DNA of 45,111 nucleotides, from positions 1 through 45,111 of the forward strand of contig NZ_BCRK01000027.1 of assembly GCF_001552555.1 (NCBI RefSeq), read 5' to 3'. Positions 8,935 through 16,833 of this stretch are shown here, piece after piece (within the stretch, counting starts at the first letter, position 1; every line of letters starts with the position of its first letter). The stretch is from Nocardiopsis trehalosi NBRC 14201. Lineage in GTDB: Bacteria > Actinomycetota > Actinomycetes > Streptosporangiales > Streptosporangiaceae. Both the position numbers and the translations under genes were made by a program. Under the pieces are notes generated by a model. That model saw only the letters and a list, made by a program, of their open reading frames with translations, had not been told where the DNA came from and ran no database searches.

Positions 8935-10035
8935 TCAGTCGGCCGCCACGCCCCACTCCCGCAGCACGTCCGCGAGGTCGGGCTCCGGGTACCCGGGGTC
9001 GCGGGTGTTGGCGCCGGGGGTGCGGCCGAACCGGGGCGCGGGGCCGGGGAACACGGCGTCGCCCTTGCGCACCACCGAGCCGCGCGCCCGCACGTGCGGG
9101 TGGTCGGGGGCCTCGGCCATCGACAGCACCGGCTGCACGCACGCCTCGGTGCCGTCGAAGTGCGCGGCCCAGGCGTCGCGGTCGCGGGTGCGCAGCACCG
9201 CGGCGAACCGCTCGCGCAGCTCGGGCCAGCGGTCGCGGTCCCACTGGTCGGGCAGGTCGGCCGCAGCCAGGCCCAGGCCGTCGAGGAACGCGGCGTAGAA
9301 CCGGGGTTCGAGGCAGCCCACCGACACGTGCCGGCCGTCGGCGCAGGTGTAGACGTCGTAGAAGGGCGCACCGGTGTCGAGGTAGTTGGTGCCCCGCTCG
9401 TCGGTCCACGCCCCCCGCGCGCGGTCCTCGTAGACCATGGACATCAGCAGCGCGCTGCCGTCGACCATCGCGGCGTCGACCACCTGGCCGAGGCCGGAGG
9501 ACTGCCGCTCGACCAGGGCGGCCAGGATGCCGGTGACCACGAACATGGTGCCGCCGCCGAAGTCGCCCACCAGGTTGACCGGCGGCACGGGCGCCTCCCC
9601 CCGGCGGCCGACGCTGTGCAGGGCGCCGTTCAGCGAGATGTAGTTCATGTCGTGGCCGACGGTGCGCGCCAGGGGGCCGTCCTGCCCCCACCCGGTCATG
9701 CGGGCGTAGACCAGGCGCGGGTTCAGCTCGGCGCAGGCGTCGGGCCCCAGGCCGCACCGCTCCAGCACACCGGGGCGGAAGCCCTCCAGCAGCACGTCGG
9801 CGGCCGCGACGAGGCGGCGGGCGGTCGCGGCGCCCTCCTCGGTCTTGAGGTCGGCGCCGACGACGGGCCGGCCGGCGCTCATGTGCGGGCGGTGCCCCTC
9901 GCGGGCGGCGCGCGCCGCCTCGGGCCGGTCGACCCGGACCACGCTCGCGCCCAGGTCGGCCAGGAGCATGGCGGCCATCGGCCCCGGGCCGATCCCGGCG
10001 AACTCCACGACCCGGACTCCTTCGAGGGGACCCAT
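8935..10035 (-). CDS. Alpha-methylacyl-CoA racemase (CaiB/BaiF, family III CoA-transferase fold)
   Basis: A 366-residue enzyme that probably inverts the 2-methyl stereocentre of branched acyl-CoAs for beta-oxidation. Three catalytic residues known from the mycobacterial racemase (His126, Asp156, Glu241) have counterparts at a constant offset of two: His128 in GHDMNYI, Asp158 in LVGDFGGG and Glu243 in GCLEPRFYAA. The last motif separates racemases from formyl-CoA transferases. The ATG at 10035 has GGAGG 8 nt upstream. It lies in reverse orientation between tatD and rpf, so it interrupts a core block, but codon use matches its neighbours. A CGAACG/CGTTCG dyad lies 29 bp upstream of the start. 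Confidence 0.92.
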   Translation of the reverse strand: MGPLEGVRVVEFAGIGPGPMAAMLLADLGASVVRVDRPEAARAAREGHRPHMSAGRPVVGADLKTEEGAATARRLVAAADVLLEGFRPGVLERCGLGPDACAELNPRLVYARMTGWGQDGPLARTVGHDMNYISLNGALHSVGRRGEAPVPPVNLVGDFGGGTMFVVTGILAALVERQSSGLGQVVDAAMVDGSALLMSMVYEDRARGAWTDERGTNYLDTGAPFYDVYTCADGRHVSVGCLEPRFYAAFLDGLGLAAADLPDQWDRDRWPELRERFAAVLRTRDRDAWAAHFDGTEACVQPVLSMAEAPDHPHVRARGSVVRKGDAVFPGPAPRFGRTPGANTRDPGYPEPDLADVLREWGVAAD

Positions 10036-10063
10036 CAGCGAACCTCCAGCGCGGTCGGTGGAA

Positions 10064-10076
10064 CGAACGTCGTTCG
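10064..10076. promoter_or_regulatory. Inverted repeat upstream of the racemase gene, possible operator
   Basis: CGAACG and CGTTCG are separated by one T. The site is about 29 bp upstream of the racemase start. Short dyads of this type are common TetR-family operators, but no regulator gene is adjacent. Confidence 0.35.
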
Positions 10077-10324
10077 GTCGACCATTCTGGCGCGGTCGGC
10101 GGTGGTGCGGGCGCGCGGGGCGGCCCCGGCCGCCGGAGCGCTCACGGCCGGGAATCGGGCGATACCAAAGCGGAATCGCGGAACGCGTGATATTTTCCGA
10201 ACCACCCCCCGCGGCAGGCCCGGCCCCCTCTCCTCTCGCCGCCGCCGCGGACACGCGCGCCGGGCCGCCCTCTGCTCCCGGCCCGCCCGCCGTCCCAACC
10301 CGCATCGCGAAGGTCGAGGCAATC

Positions 10325-11560
10325 GTGCGCATGTCCCCGTCAGGTTCCCGCGGCTCCCGCCGCGGTGCCCGCAGAGCGTCCACGGACGGATCCGCCGCGG
10401 AACCGCGGCCCCGCCGCACCGGCGGCCGCGGCGGCCGCGGCGGCGGTCGGCTCCGCTCCCGCGGCGTCGTCATCGGCGCGGTCGCCGCCGCCGTCCTGCT
10501 GGCCGCGGGCGGCGGCACCGCCTTCGCCATGGACCAGCGGGTCACCCTCGACGTCAACGGCGAGCGGCAGACCGTGCACACGTTCGGCGGCACCGTCCAG
10601 GACGTGCTCGACGCCGCCGAGGTCGAGCTGGGCGAGCACGACGCGGTCGCCCCCGCGCTCGGCGACGACGTCGCCCGCGGCGGCAGCGTGCTCGTGCGCA
10701 CCGGGCGCGAGCTGACCCTGCGCGTCGACGACGAGGAGCCCCAGACCCACTGGGTGACCGCCCTGACCGTGGGTGAGGCGCTGGACCAGCTCGGCATGGG
10801 CGGGCAGGCCCTCGACCTGTCCGTCGACCGGGACGAGGCCATCCCCGCCTCCGGGCTGGAGGTCGATGCCGCGCGCGGGCAGCACGTCGTCATCCTGCGC
10901 GACCTGGTGCGCATCGAGACCGACACCACGGCCGACACCGTCGAGGCCGTGCTCGCCGACAACGGCATCACCCCCGGCGAGCACGACGTCGTGAAGCCGG
11001 ACCTCGACACCAAGCCCACCGAGGGCATGGTCATCGACGTCATGGAGCTGCTCACCGAGCCCGTGACCGAGGAGGAGCCGATCGAGGCCGAGATGGAGGA
11101 GCGCGAGAACCCCGACCTGCCGGAGGGCGAGGAGAACGTCGTCCAGGAGCCCCAGGACGGCGTCCGCGAGGTCACCACGGCCATGGTCATGAAGGACGGC
11201 GAGGAGACCGAGCACGTCCTCAAGGAGGAGGTCGTCGAGGAGCCGGTCAACGGCATCACCGAGATCGGCACCAAGTCCCCCGAGCCCGAGATCGAGACCA
11301 GCGGCGACGCCGACAGCCTGAACTGGGCCGCCCTCGCCCAGTGCGAGTCCGGCGGCGACCCCACCGCGGTCAACTCCGCGGGCGGCTACTACGGCCTCTA
11401 CCAGTTCTCCATGGCCACCTGGCAGTCCACCGGCGGCAGCGGGTCCCCGGCCGACGCCAGCCCCGACGAGCAGACCGCGCGCGCCAAGAAGCTCTACGAC
11501 ATGGTCGGCGGCAACTGGCAGAGCCAGTGGCCCGAGTGCGGCGTCCACCTGTTCGACTGA
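10325..11560 (+). CDS. rpfB: Resuscitation-promoting factor with DUF348 and G5 domains (RpfB-like)
   Basis: A 411-residue exported peptidoglycan lytic transglycosylase thought to act in wall remodelling and exit from dormancy. A basic N-terminal tail is followed by one membrane or signal segment (about residues 47-69). Three DUF348 repeats follow (about 72-240, each with a TVxDVL/TVGEAL-type core), then an acidic G5 region with [13 protein letters not shown], then the Rpf catalytic domain (about 332-411). The catalytic Glu341 is in AQCESGG, followed by YYGLYQFS. The GTG at 10325 is preferred because GAGG lies 5 nt upstream; an ATG two codons later is the alternative. rsmA and ispE follow, as next to mycobacterial rpfB. 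Confidence 0.94.
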   Translation: MRMSPSGSRGSRRGARRASTDGSAAEPRPRRTGGRGGRGGGRLRSRGVVIGAVAAAVLLAAGGGTAFAMDQRVTLDVNGERQTVHTFGGTVQDVLDAAEVELGEHDAVAPALGDDVARGGSVLVRTGRELTLRVDDEEPQTHWVTALTVGEALDQLGMGGQALDLSVDRDEAIPASGLEVDAARGQHVVILRDLVRIETDTTADTVEAVLADNGITPGEHDVVKPDLDTKPTEGMVIDVMELLTEPVTEEEPIEAEMEERENPDLPEGEENVVQEPQDGVREVTTAMVMKDGEETEHVLKEEVVEEPVNGITEIGTKSPEPEIETSGDADSLNWAALAQCESGGDPTAVNSAGGYYGLYQFSMATWQSTGGSGSPADASPDEQTARAKKLYDMVGGNWQSQWPECGVHLFD

Positions 11561-11578
11561 CCGCCCCGATCGACCACC

Positions 11579-11606
11579 CGGCGGGGGCGCCGACGCGCCC
11601 CCGCCG
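11579..11606 (+). terminator. Hairpin terminator after rpfB
   Basis: A perfect 12-bp GC stem with a CGAC loop lies 19 nt beyond the rpfB stop. It separates rpfB from the rsmA promoter. Confidence 0.65.
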
Positions 11607-11636
11607 CAGCGGGCCGGCGCACCCGCGCCTGCCTGG

Positions 11637-11648
11637 CAGGATGGTCGG
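11637..11648 (+). promoter_or_regulatory. Putative leaderless -10 element of rsmA
   Basis: CAGGAT (11637-11642) ends exactly 6 nt before the GTG start of rsmA. No Shine-Dalgarno sequence is present, so the mRNA may begin at the start codon. Confidence 0.4.
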
Positions 11649-12515
11649 GTGACCGCTTCAGATACGCCCGACACCGCCCGCCTGCTCACCCCGGCCGACG
11701 TGCGGCGGCTCGCCGAGCGGATCGGCGTCCGCCCGACCAAGGCCCTCGGCCAGAACTTCGTCATCGACGCCGGGACGGTGCGCCGCATCGTCCGCGTCTC
11801 CGGGGTCGGCCCCGACGACACCGTCCTGGAGGTCGGCCCCGGGCTGGGGTCCCTCACCCTGGCCCTGCTCCCGCACGTGCGCCGGGTCACCGCCGTCGAG
11901 ATCGACCCGCGCCTGGCCGCCGAACTGCCCGCCACGGTCGCCGACCACGCCCCCGGCCTCGCCGACCGGCTGGCGGTCGTGACGGCCGACGCGATGCGCG
12001 TCACCGAGCTGCCCGGCCCGCCCCCCACCGCGCTGGTCGCCAACCTGCCCTACAACGTGGCCGTCCCGGTGGTCCTGCACCTGCTGGAGCTGCTGCCGTC
12101 GCTGGAGCGCGGCCTGGTGATGGTGCAGTCGGAGGTCGCGGACCGGCTCGCCGCCCGCCCGGGGAGCCGCACCTACGGGGTGCCCTCCGCCAAGGCCGCC
12201 TGGTACGCCGACGTGCGCCGCGCCGGCGCGGTCGGCCGCAACGTGTTCTGGCCGGCGCCCAACGTCGACTCCGGCCTGGTGGCGCTGCACCGGCGCCCCG
12301 CCCCCAGCTCCACCGCCCCCCGCGCCGAGGTGTTCCGGGTGGTCGACGCCGCGTTCGCGCAGCGCCGCAAGACGCTGCGGGTGGCGCTCGCCGGATGGGC
12401 GGGCTCGCCCGCGGAGGCCGAGGCGCGGCTGCGCGCCGCCGGGGTGGCCCCCGCGACCCGCGGGGAGGCGCTGGACATCGAGGCGTTCGCCCGGATCGCC
12501 GAGGCCGCCGGCTGA
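11649..12515 (+). CDS. rsmA: 16S rRNA (adenine-1518/1519-N6)-dimethyltransferase
   Basis: A 288-residue SAM-dependent enzyme (KsgA) that dimethylates two adjacent adenines in helix 45 of 16S rRNA late in small-subunit assembly. Motifs are [10 protein letters not shown] near residue 35, the SAM loop [20 protein letters not shown] for ribose binding, and the catalytic NLPYNVAVP. The C-terminal helical domain has [13 protein letters not shown]. The GTG start has no ribosome-binding site but has a -10-like hexamer 6 nt upstream. The gene converges on the kinase gene that follows. Confidence 0.96.
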   Translation: MTASDTPDTARLLTPADVRRLAERIGVRPTKALGQNFVIDAGTVRRIVRVSGVGPDDTVLEVGPGLGSLTLALLPHVRRVTAVEIDPRLAAELPATVADHAPGLADRLAVVTADAMRVTELPGPPPTALVANLPYNVAVPVVLHLLELLPSLERGLVMVQSEVADRLAARPGSRTYGVPSAKAAWYADVRRAGAVGRNVFWPAPNVDSGLVALHRRPAPSSTAPRAEVFRVVDAAFAQRRKTLRVALAGWAGSPAEAEARLRAAGVAPATRGEALDIEAFARIAEAAG

Positions 12516-12523
12516 GACCGGCC

Positions 12524-12546
12524 GCGGGGCGGCGCCGCCGCCCCGC
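12524..12546. terminator. Bidirectional hairpin between rsmA and the kinase gene
   Basis: An 11-bp GC stem (left arm from 12524, right arm to 12546, 1-nt centre) fills most of the 36-nt gap between two convergent stop codons. It could serve both transcripts. Confidence 0.55.
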
Positions 12547-12551
12547 CGGGG

Positions 12552-14405
12552 TCAGGAGGCGTTCGGCACGTCGCGCACGTCGATCCGCGCGGCCTCGCCC
12601 TGGTCGCCGCTGCTCAGCAGCAGCTCACCGGAGTCGGCGACGCCGGCGTCGGCGACCAGGAAGGTCAGCATGCCCTCGCCCTTGGCGTTGGCCGCGATGG
12701 GCTGCCACAGCGTGGCCGACGCCTCGGCCAGCGAGGGCTCGCGCGCCGGGTGGAACTCCTGGCCCGGTCCCCGCAGGCGCTGCTGGTCGGCCTGGATCAG
12801 CAGCTCCTCGTCGGAGGTGTTGTGCACGTTGACGACGAAGACGCAGTACGTGCCGCCCTCGGGCTGGGAGCGCCCCTCGACCCGGGTCGTGCACTGGTAC
12901 TCGCGCACGGCGAACACCGCGCGGCCGTCGGCGGCCGTGTTGCCGGCGGCCTCGGACGGCTCGCCGGACCCGGACGGCTCGGCGCCGGCCTGGCCCTGGT
13001 CGGCCGCCGCGGAGCCGTCCGCCTGCGGGTCGTCGGACTGCCCTGGCCACGACAGCCGGTTCAGGCCCAGGAGGGTCAGCACGGTGACGAGGAGCAGTAC
13101 CAGGACGGCCGCGATGACCGCGGTGACCGCGACCCAGCGCGACCGGCGCCGGGCGGGCTGCACGGGCCGGTGCGGGGGCGGCGGCACCGGCGGCACGTAG
13201 GGCTGGGCGTGCGGCCGGGTGGCCGACGGCTGCTGCCGGTCCTGCGGCCCGGGGCCGACCCGGGGGATGGGTCCGGTCTGCGGGGCGGCCACCGGGAACT
13301 GCCCGGTCTGGTGCACCGGGGGCTGCTGGGCGATGCCGCCGCCCGGGCGCTGCATGGGCTGGCTGAGGTGCGCCGGCATCGGGCCCTGCTGCTGCCCCGG
13401 GTAGGGGTGCGGCGGTCCCGGCGGCGGCCCCGGGCGGCTCATGCCGGGCGCGGTCTGGTGCGGGTTGGGCGGCCCCGGCATCGGGGGCATCGGGCCCATG
13501 GGCGGCAGGTTGGGCCGCCAGGTCTCGTGCAGCCGGTGCACGATGCCGTTGCCCGCGTTGCTGGACTCGTCCTCGCCGCCCGCCAGCTCCAGCAGCAGGT
13601 CCTGCGCCTTGGGGCGGCGGTCGGGCTCCTTGGCGAGCGCCTGGGCCACCAGGCGGTCCAGGGGGCTGTCGAGCCGGCCGAGCTGCGGCTCGGCGAACAG
13701 CACCCGCTTGCCCAGGGTCATGGCGTCGCCGTTGCCGAACGGGTGCGCCCCGTTGCCGGCGAAGGCCACCAGGCAGCCCCACGCGAAGATGTCGGCCGCG
13801 GTGGTGACCTTCTCCTCCAGCAGCTGCTCGGGCGCCATCCACCCCGGGCTGCCCATGACGATGCCGGTCTGGGTGTGGTTCGACATGGTGTTCATCGCGC
13901 GGGCGATGCCGAAGTCGATGACCCGCGGCCCCGACAGCGACAGCAGCACGTTGGCCGGCTTGAGGTCGCGGTGCACGAGCCCGGCGCGGTGGATGGCCGC
14001 CAGCGCCGCCGCGACGCCCAGCGCGAACCCGTGCAGGGTGCTGGAGTCGAGCGGCCCGTGCTCGGCGATGTGCTCGGCGAGCGCGGTCCCCGCGATGTAC
14101 TCGGTGACCATGTACGGCCGGTTCTCGAACGTGCCGTGGTCGAGCACCTTCGCGGTGCAGAAGGAGGCGACCCGCCGGGCGTTCTCCATCTCGTCGTGGA
14201 ACCGGGCCCGCGTGGCCTCGTCGAAGGCGAGTTCGGGCCGGATCACCTTGATGGCGACCTGGGCACCCTTCTCAGGGGTGCGGCCGAGGTAGACCGTCCC
14301 CATTCCTCCGCTGCCCAGGCGACCGGCCAGCACGTAAGGACCGATGGTCGCCGGATCTCCGGCGGCCAGCGGTTCCAGGTTCTTCGGGAGCCCATCCGAC
14401 GGCAA
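12552..14405 (-). CDS. Membrane Ser/Thr protein kinase with an extracytoplasmic DUF4352-like domain
   Basis: A 617-residue Hanks-type kinase. Motifs are the glycine loop GRLGSGGMGTVYLG (Gly31-Gly36 core), invariant Lys53 in VAIKVIR, HRDLKPANVLL, DFGIARA and MAPEQLL. A Pro/Gln/Gly-rich linker (about 310-420) precedes one transmembrane helix (about 424-448). The outside part, about 165 residues, ends in a beta-rich domain with VVNVHNTSDEELLI, reminiscent of DUF4352/immunoglobulin-like domains; there are no PASTA repeats. The TTG at 14405 is chosen because GGGAGG lies 5 nt upstream and the product then begins PSDGLPKNLEPL, like related kinases. A GTG at 14429 is the alternative. It interrupts rsmA-ispE. 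The ligand and substrates cannot be told. Confidence 0.9.
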   Translation of the reverse strand: MPSDGLPKNLEPLAAGDPATIGPYVLAGRLGSGGMGTVYLGRTPEKGAQVAIKVIRPELAFDEATRARFHDEMENARRVASFCTAKVLDHGTFENRPYMVTEYIAGTALAEHIAEHGPLDSSTLHGFALGVAAALAAIHRAGLVHRDLKPANVLLSLSGPRVIDFGIARAMNTMSNHTQTGIVMGSPGWMAPEQLLEEKVTTAADIFAWGCLVAFAGNGAHPFGNGDAMTLGKRVLFAEPQLGRLDSPLDRLVAQALAKEPDRRPKAQDLLLELAGGEDESSNAGNGIVHRLHETWRPNLPPMGPMPPMPGPPNPHQTAPGMSRPGPPPGPPHPYPGQQQGPMPAHLSQPMQRPGGGIAQQPPVHQTGQFPVAAPQTGPIPRVGPGPQDRQQPSATRPHAQPYVPPVPPPPHRPVQPARRRSRWVAVTAVIAAVLVLLLVTVLTLLGLNRLSWPGQSDDPQADGSAAADQGQAGAEPSGSGEPSEAAGNTAADGRAVFAVREYQCTTRVEGRSQPEGGTYCVFVVNVHNTSDEELLIQADQQRLRGPGQEFHPAREPSLAEASATLWQPIAANAKGEGMLTFLVADAGVADSGELLLSSGDQGEAARIDVRDVPNAS

Positions 14406-14604
14406 GCGACCCTCCCCGACGGTATCCACACTCCGCCTGGCCCCCAAGGTAGCGGGGTTTGCGTCCTGATACCCACCCGCGCAGGCCACGGCGCCCCGGT
14501 CGGGCGGCGGAGGGCGTACGGGAAAGGGCGAGATCGTGACCGGAACGGTCCCCATCATGGGTGAAACGCGTGGACCGCACAAGCGTCCCGCTGCGGGGAG
14601 GTGG

Positions 14605-14633
14605 GTTCACGGGGGTGGGGGTTCCTTTACGAT
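14605..14633 (+). promoter_or_regulatory. Putative ispE promoter
   Basis: GTTCAC (14605-14610) and TACGAT (14628-14633) are separated by 17 bp. The second hexamer ends 9 nt before the ispE GTG, so any leader would be only a few nucleotides long. Confidence 0.45.
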
Positions 14634-14642
14634 CTAGGACTC

Positions 14643-15587
14643 GTGACCGCTACTACCGCCGTGACCGTTCGGGTACCCGCGAAGGTGAACCTCAAGCTGG
14701 CGGTGGGGCCGGCGCGCGAAGATGGATACCACGATCTGGTCAACGTGTTCCACGCTGTTGCGCTGTTCGATGAGGTTACCGTTCGGGAGCCGCGCACGCG
14801 CGCACCGAGGGGTGCCGTCCGCCTCACCGTCGACGGCGACCTCGACTCCCACACCGCCCGCGTCCCCCTCGACGGCACCAACCTGGCGGCCCGGGCCGCC
14901 CGTCTCGTGGCACGTGAGGCCGGGTGCGACGACCCGATCGAGCTGCACCTGCGCAAGCGCATCCCCGTCGCCGGGGGCATGGCGGGCGGCAGCGCCGACG
15001 CCGCCGGGGCCCTTGTGGCGTGCGACACATACTTCGGGGCCGGGCTGCCGCCGGAGCGGCTGCGCGCCCTCGCCGCCGACCTCGGCAGCGACGTCGCCTT
15101 CCCGCTCGTCGGCGGCACCGCCGTGGGCACCGGGCGCGGCGAGGTCCTCGCCCCGGTCGACAGCCCCGGGCGCTACCACTGGGTGTTCGCCCTGGCCGAG
15201 GGCGGCCTGTCCACCGCCGACGTCTTCGCCGAGTACGACCGGCTGCGGCCCGACGCGCCCCCGCCCGCCGACGACCCCGGGCTGCGCGCCGCCCTGGCCG
15301 CCGGCGACCCGGTGCGGGTGGGCGCCGCCCTCGCCAACGACCTGGAGCCCGCCGCGCTGTCCCTGCGGCCCGCCCTCGCCGGGGTGCTGGCGGCCGGCCG
15401 CGCGGCGGGCGCCCTGGGCGCCGTCGTCTCGGGGTCGGGTCCGACGTGCGCGTTCCTCGCCGCCTCCGCCGACGCGGCCGCCGGGGTCGCCGCCGCGCTC
15501 GACGCGTCGGGCCGCTGCGCGCGCACCGTCGTCGCGCACGGCGACGTCGAGGGGGCGCGGGTGGTGGCCCCGGCGGCCGGGGGCTGA
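14643..15587 (+). CDS. ispE: 4-diphosphocytidyl-2-C-methyl-D-erythritol kinase
   Basis: A 314-residue GHMP kinase that phosphorylates CDP-ME in the MEP pathway for isoprenoid precursors. VRVPAKVNLKLAVG holds the substrate-binding Lys/Asn, and PVAGGMAGGSADAAGAL is the ATP-binding glycine loop with the catalytic Asp. SGSGPTCAFLAA is the C-terminal GHMP motif. The GTG at 14643 is chosen because the conserved N-terminus begins right after it and a promoter-like pair lies just upstream. An upstream in-frame GTG at 14601 would lie inside that promoter. It converges on soxR with only 7 nt between stop codons. Confidence 0.95.
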   Translation: MTATTAVTVRVPAKVNLKLAVGPAREDGYHDLVNVFHAVALFDEVTVREPRTRAPRGAVRLTVDGDLDSHTARVPLDGTNLAARAARLVAREAGCDDPIELHLRKRIPVAGGMAGGSADAAGALVACDTYFGAGLPPERLRALAADLGSDVAFPLVGGTAVGTGRGEVLAPVDSPGRYHWVFALAEGGLSTADVFAEYDRLRPDAPPPADDPGLRAALAAGDPVRVGAALANDLEPAALSLRPALAGVLAAGRAAGALGAVVSGSGPTCAFLAASADAAAGVAAALDASGRCARTVVAHGDVEGARVVAPAAGG

Positions 15588-15594
15588 CGCCCGG

Positions 15595-16056
15595 TCAGAC
15601 CCCGCCCTCGCGGGCGGGCTTGAGCAGCGGGGCGCCGGGCCCCTGCGCGGCGAGGACGTCATCGTGGTTCTGCAGCGTGCACGACTTCAGCGACAGGCAC
15701 CCGCACCCGATGCACTCGCTGAGCCGGTCGCGGAGCCGCTGGAGCGCGTCGATGCGGGTGTCCAGCTCGGTCCGCCACTGCTCGGACAGCCGCGCCCAGT
15801 CGGCGGCGGTGGGGGTGCGGCCGTCCGGCAGCGTGGCCAGCGCGCCGTGGATCTGGGTGAGGGTCAGCCCCACCCGCTGCGCGGCCGAGATGAACGCGAG
15901 CCGGCGCAGCGTGTTGCGGTGGTAGCGGCGCTGGTTGCCCGAGGTGCGCTCCGCGGTGATCAGCCCGCGCTCCTCGTAGAAGCGGAGCGTGGTGGGCGGG
16001 ACGCCGCTGCGCTCGGCGAGCTGCCCGATGGTGAGGCGGACCGGTAGGTGGGGCAC
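15595..16056 (-). CDS. soxR: Redox-sensing MerR-family regulator SoxR
   Basis: A 153-residue dimeric [2Fe-2S] transcription factor. The N-terminal winged helix has TIGQLAERSGVPPTTLRFYEE, typical of the MerR family, followed by a long dimerization helix. The iron-sulfur motif CIGCGCLSLKSC places cysteines at 115, 118, 120 and 126 with the SoxR spacing. In actinobacteria SoxR is known to respond to redox-cycling metabolites rather than mainly to superoxide. The GTG start has GGGAGGAG upstream. The gene is divergent from a transketolase pair, and the 77-bp gap holds a sox-box-like dyad between promoter hexamers 19 bp apart. The transketolase pair is therefore the obvious local target. Confidence 0.95.
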   Translation of the reverse strand: MPHLPVRLTIGQLAERSGVPPTTLRFYEERGLITAERTSGNQRRYHRNTLRRLAFISAAQRVGLTLTQIHGALATLPDGRTPTAADWARLSEQWRTELDTRIDALQRLRDRLSECIGCGCLSLKSCTLQNHDDVLAAQGPGAPLLKPAREGGV

Positions 16057-16096
16057 GGTGCTCCTCCCGGGTTCGAGCGGGGTCCGCGCCCCGCGC

Positions 16097-16127
16097 TTGA
16101 CCTCTAGTTAACTCGAAGTCCCAGACT
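16097..16127 (+). promoter_or_regulatory. SoxR-type promoter and sox box for the transketolase genes
   Basis: TTGACC (16097-16102) and CAGACT (16122-16127) are separated by exactly 19 bp, the overlong spacer typical of MerR-family-controlled promoters. The spacer region holds CCTCTAGTTAACTCGAAG, centred on GTTAAC. This resembles the E. coli soxS box CCTCAAGTTAACTTGAGG, with mismatches in the outer arms. The hexamer ends 6 nt before the transketolase ATG, so the transcript would be leaderless. Confidence 0.75.
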
Positions 16128-16133
16128 GTCCGC

Positions 16134-16826
16134 ATGTCCACGACGACCTTCTCCCGCTACGCGGATCTGCCGGCCCTCATCGGCCTCATGACCGGCGACG
16201 AGAAGCACCAGGCCGCGGCCGAGTCGACGCTCGATGTGCTGTGGGTGCTCTACGACCGCGTCCTCGCCGTGACCCCGGAGACCGCCGACCACCCCGACCG
16301 CGACCGGTTCCTGCTGTCCAAGGGCCACGGGCCCGCCGCCTTCTACGCGGTCCTCGCCGCCAAGGGCTTCATCGACGTCCGCGCGCTCCGCTCCTGGGCG
16401 GAGTTCGACTCCCCGCTGGGCCACCACCCCGACCGCACCCTCGTCCCCGGCGCCGAGATCGGCAGCGGGTCGCTCGGCCACGGCCTGGGGCTCGGCGTGG
16501 GCACCGCCCTCGCCCTGCGCGCCCAGGGCCGGACCCGGACCCGCGTGGTCGTCCTGGTCGGCGACGCCGAACTCGACGAGGGCAGCAACCACGAGGCGAT
16601 CCAGCTCGCCGGCCGGCTCGGCCTGGAGTCGCTGACCGCCGTCGCCATCGACAACCGCTCCGCCACGCACGGCTGGCCGGGCGGCATCGGCGAGCGGTTC
16701 GCCCGCGAGGGCTGGGCCGCCCGCTCCGTCGGCGGCCGCGACCACACCGCCCTGTACGACGCCTTCACGCTCCCGCACAGCGGCCGCCCGCTGGCCGTCG
16801 TCGCCCGCGTCAACCCGAAGGGATAG
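16134..16826 (+). CDS. Transketolase, N-terminal (TPP-binding) subunit
   Basis: A 230-residue polypeptide matching the N-terminal third of transketolase. SKGHG and the GSGSLGHGLGLGVG loop are present. The thiamine-diphosphate/metal motif reads GDAELDEGSNHEAIQLAG, with GDA in place of the usual GDG. The catalytic Glu and pyrimidine-binding fold are absent and are supplied by the next gene, 7 nt downstream, so the two should form a heteromeric two-carbon transferase. The ATG has no Shine-Dalgarno sequence but starts 6 nt after a promoter hexamer, consistent with a leaderless mRNA under SoxR control. The true sugar-phosphate substrates are not certain, because split transketolases also serve in secondary metabolism. 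Confidence 0.88.
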   Translation: MSTTTFSRYADLPALIGLMTGDEKHQAAAESTLDVLWVLYDRVLAVTPETADHPDRDRFLLSKGHGPAAFYAVLAAKGFIDVRALRSWAEFDSPLGHHPDRTLVPGAEIGSGSLGHGLGLGVGTALALRAQGRTRTRVVVLVGDAELDEGSNHEAIQLAGRLGLESLTAVAIDNRSATHGWPGGIGERFAREGWAARSVGGRDHTALYDAFTLPHSGRPLAVVARVNPKG

Positions 16827-16833
16827 CCCGCCC

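Noticed and set aside
10036-10324. c-di-AMP riboswitch before rpfB
   Set aside because: The conserved ydaO motifs were looked for by eye and not found.
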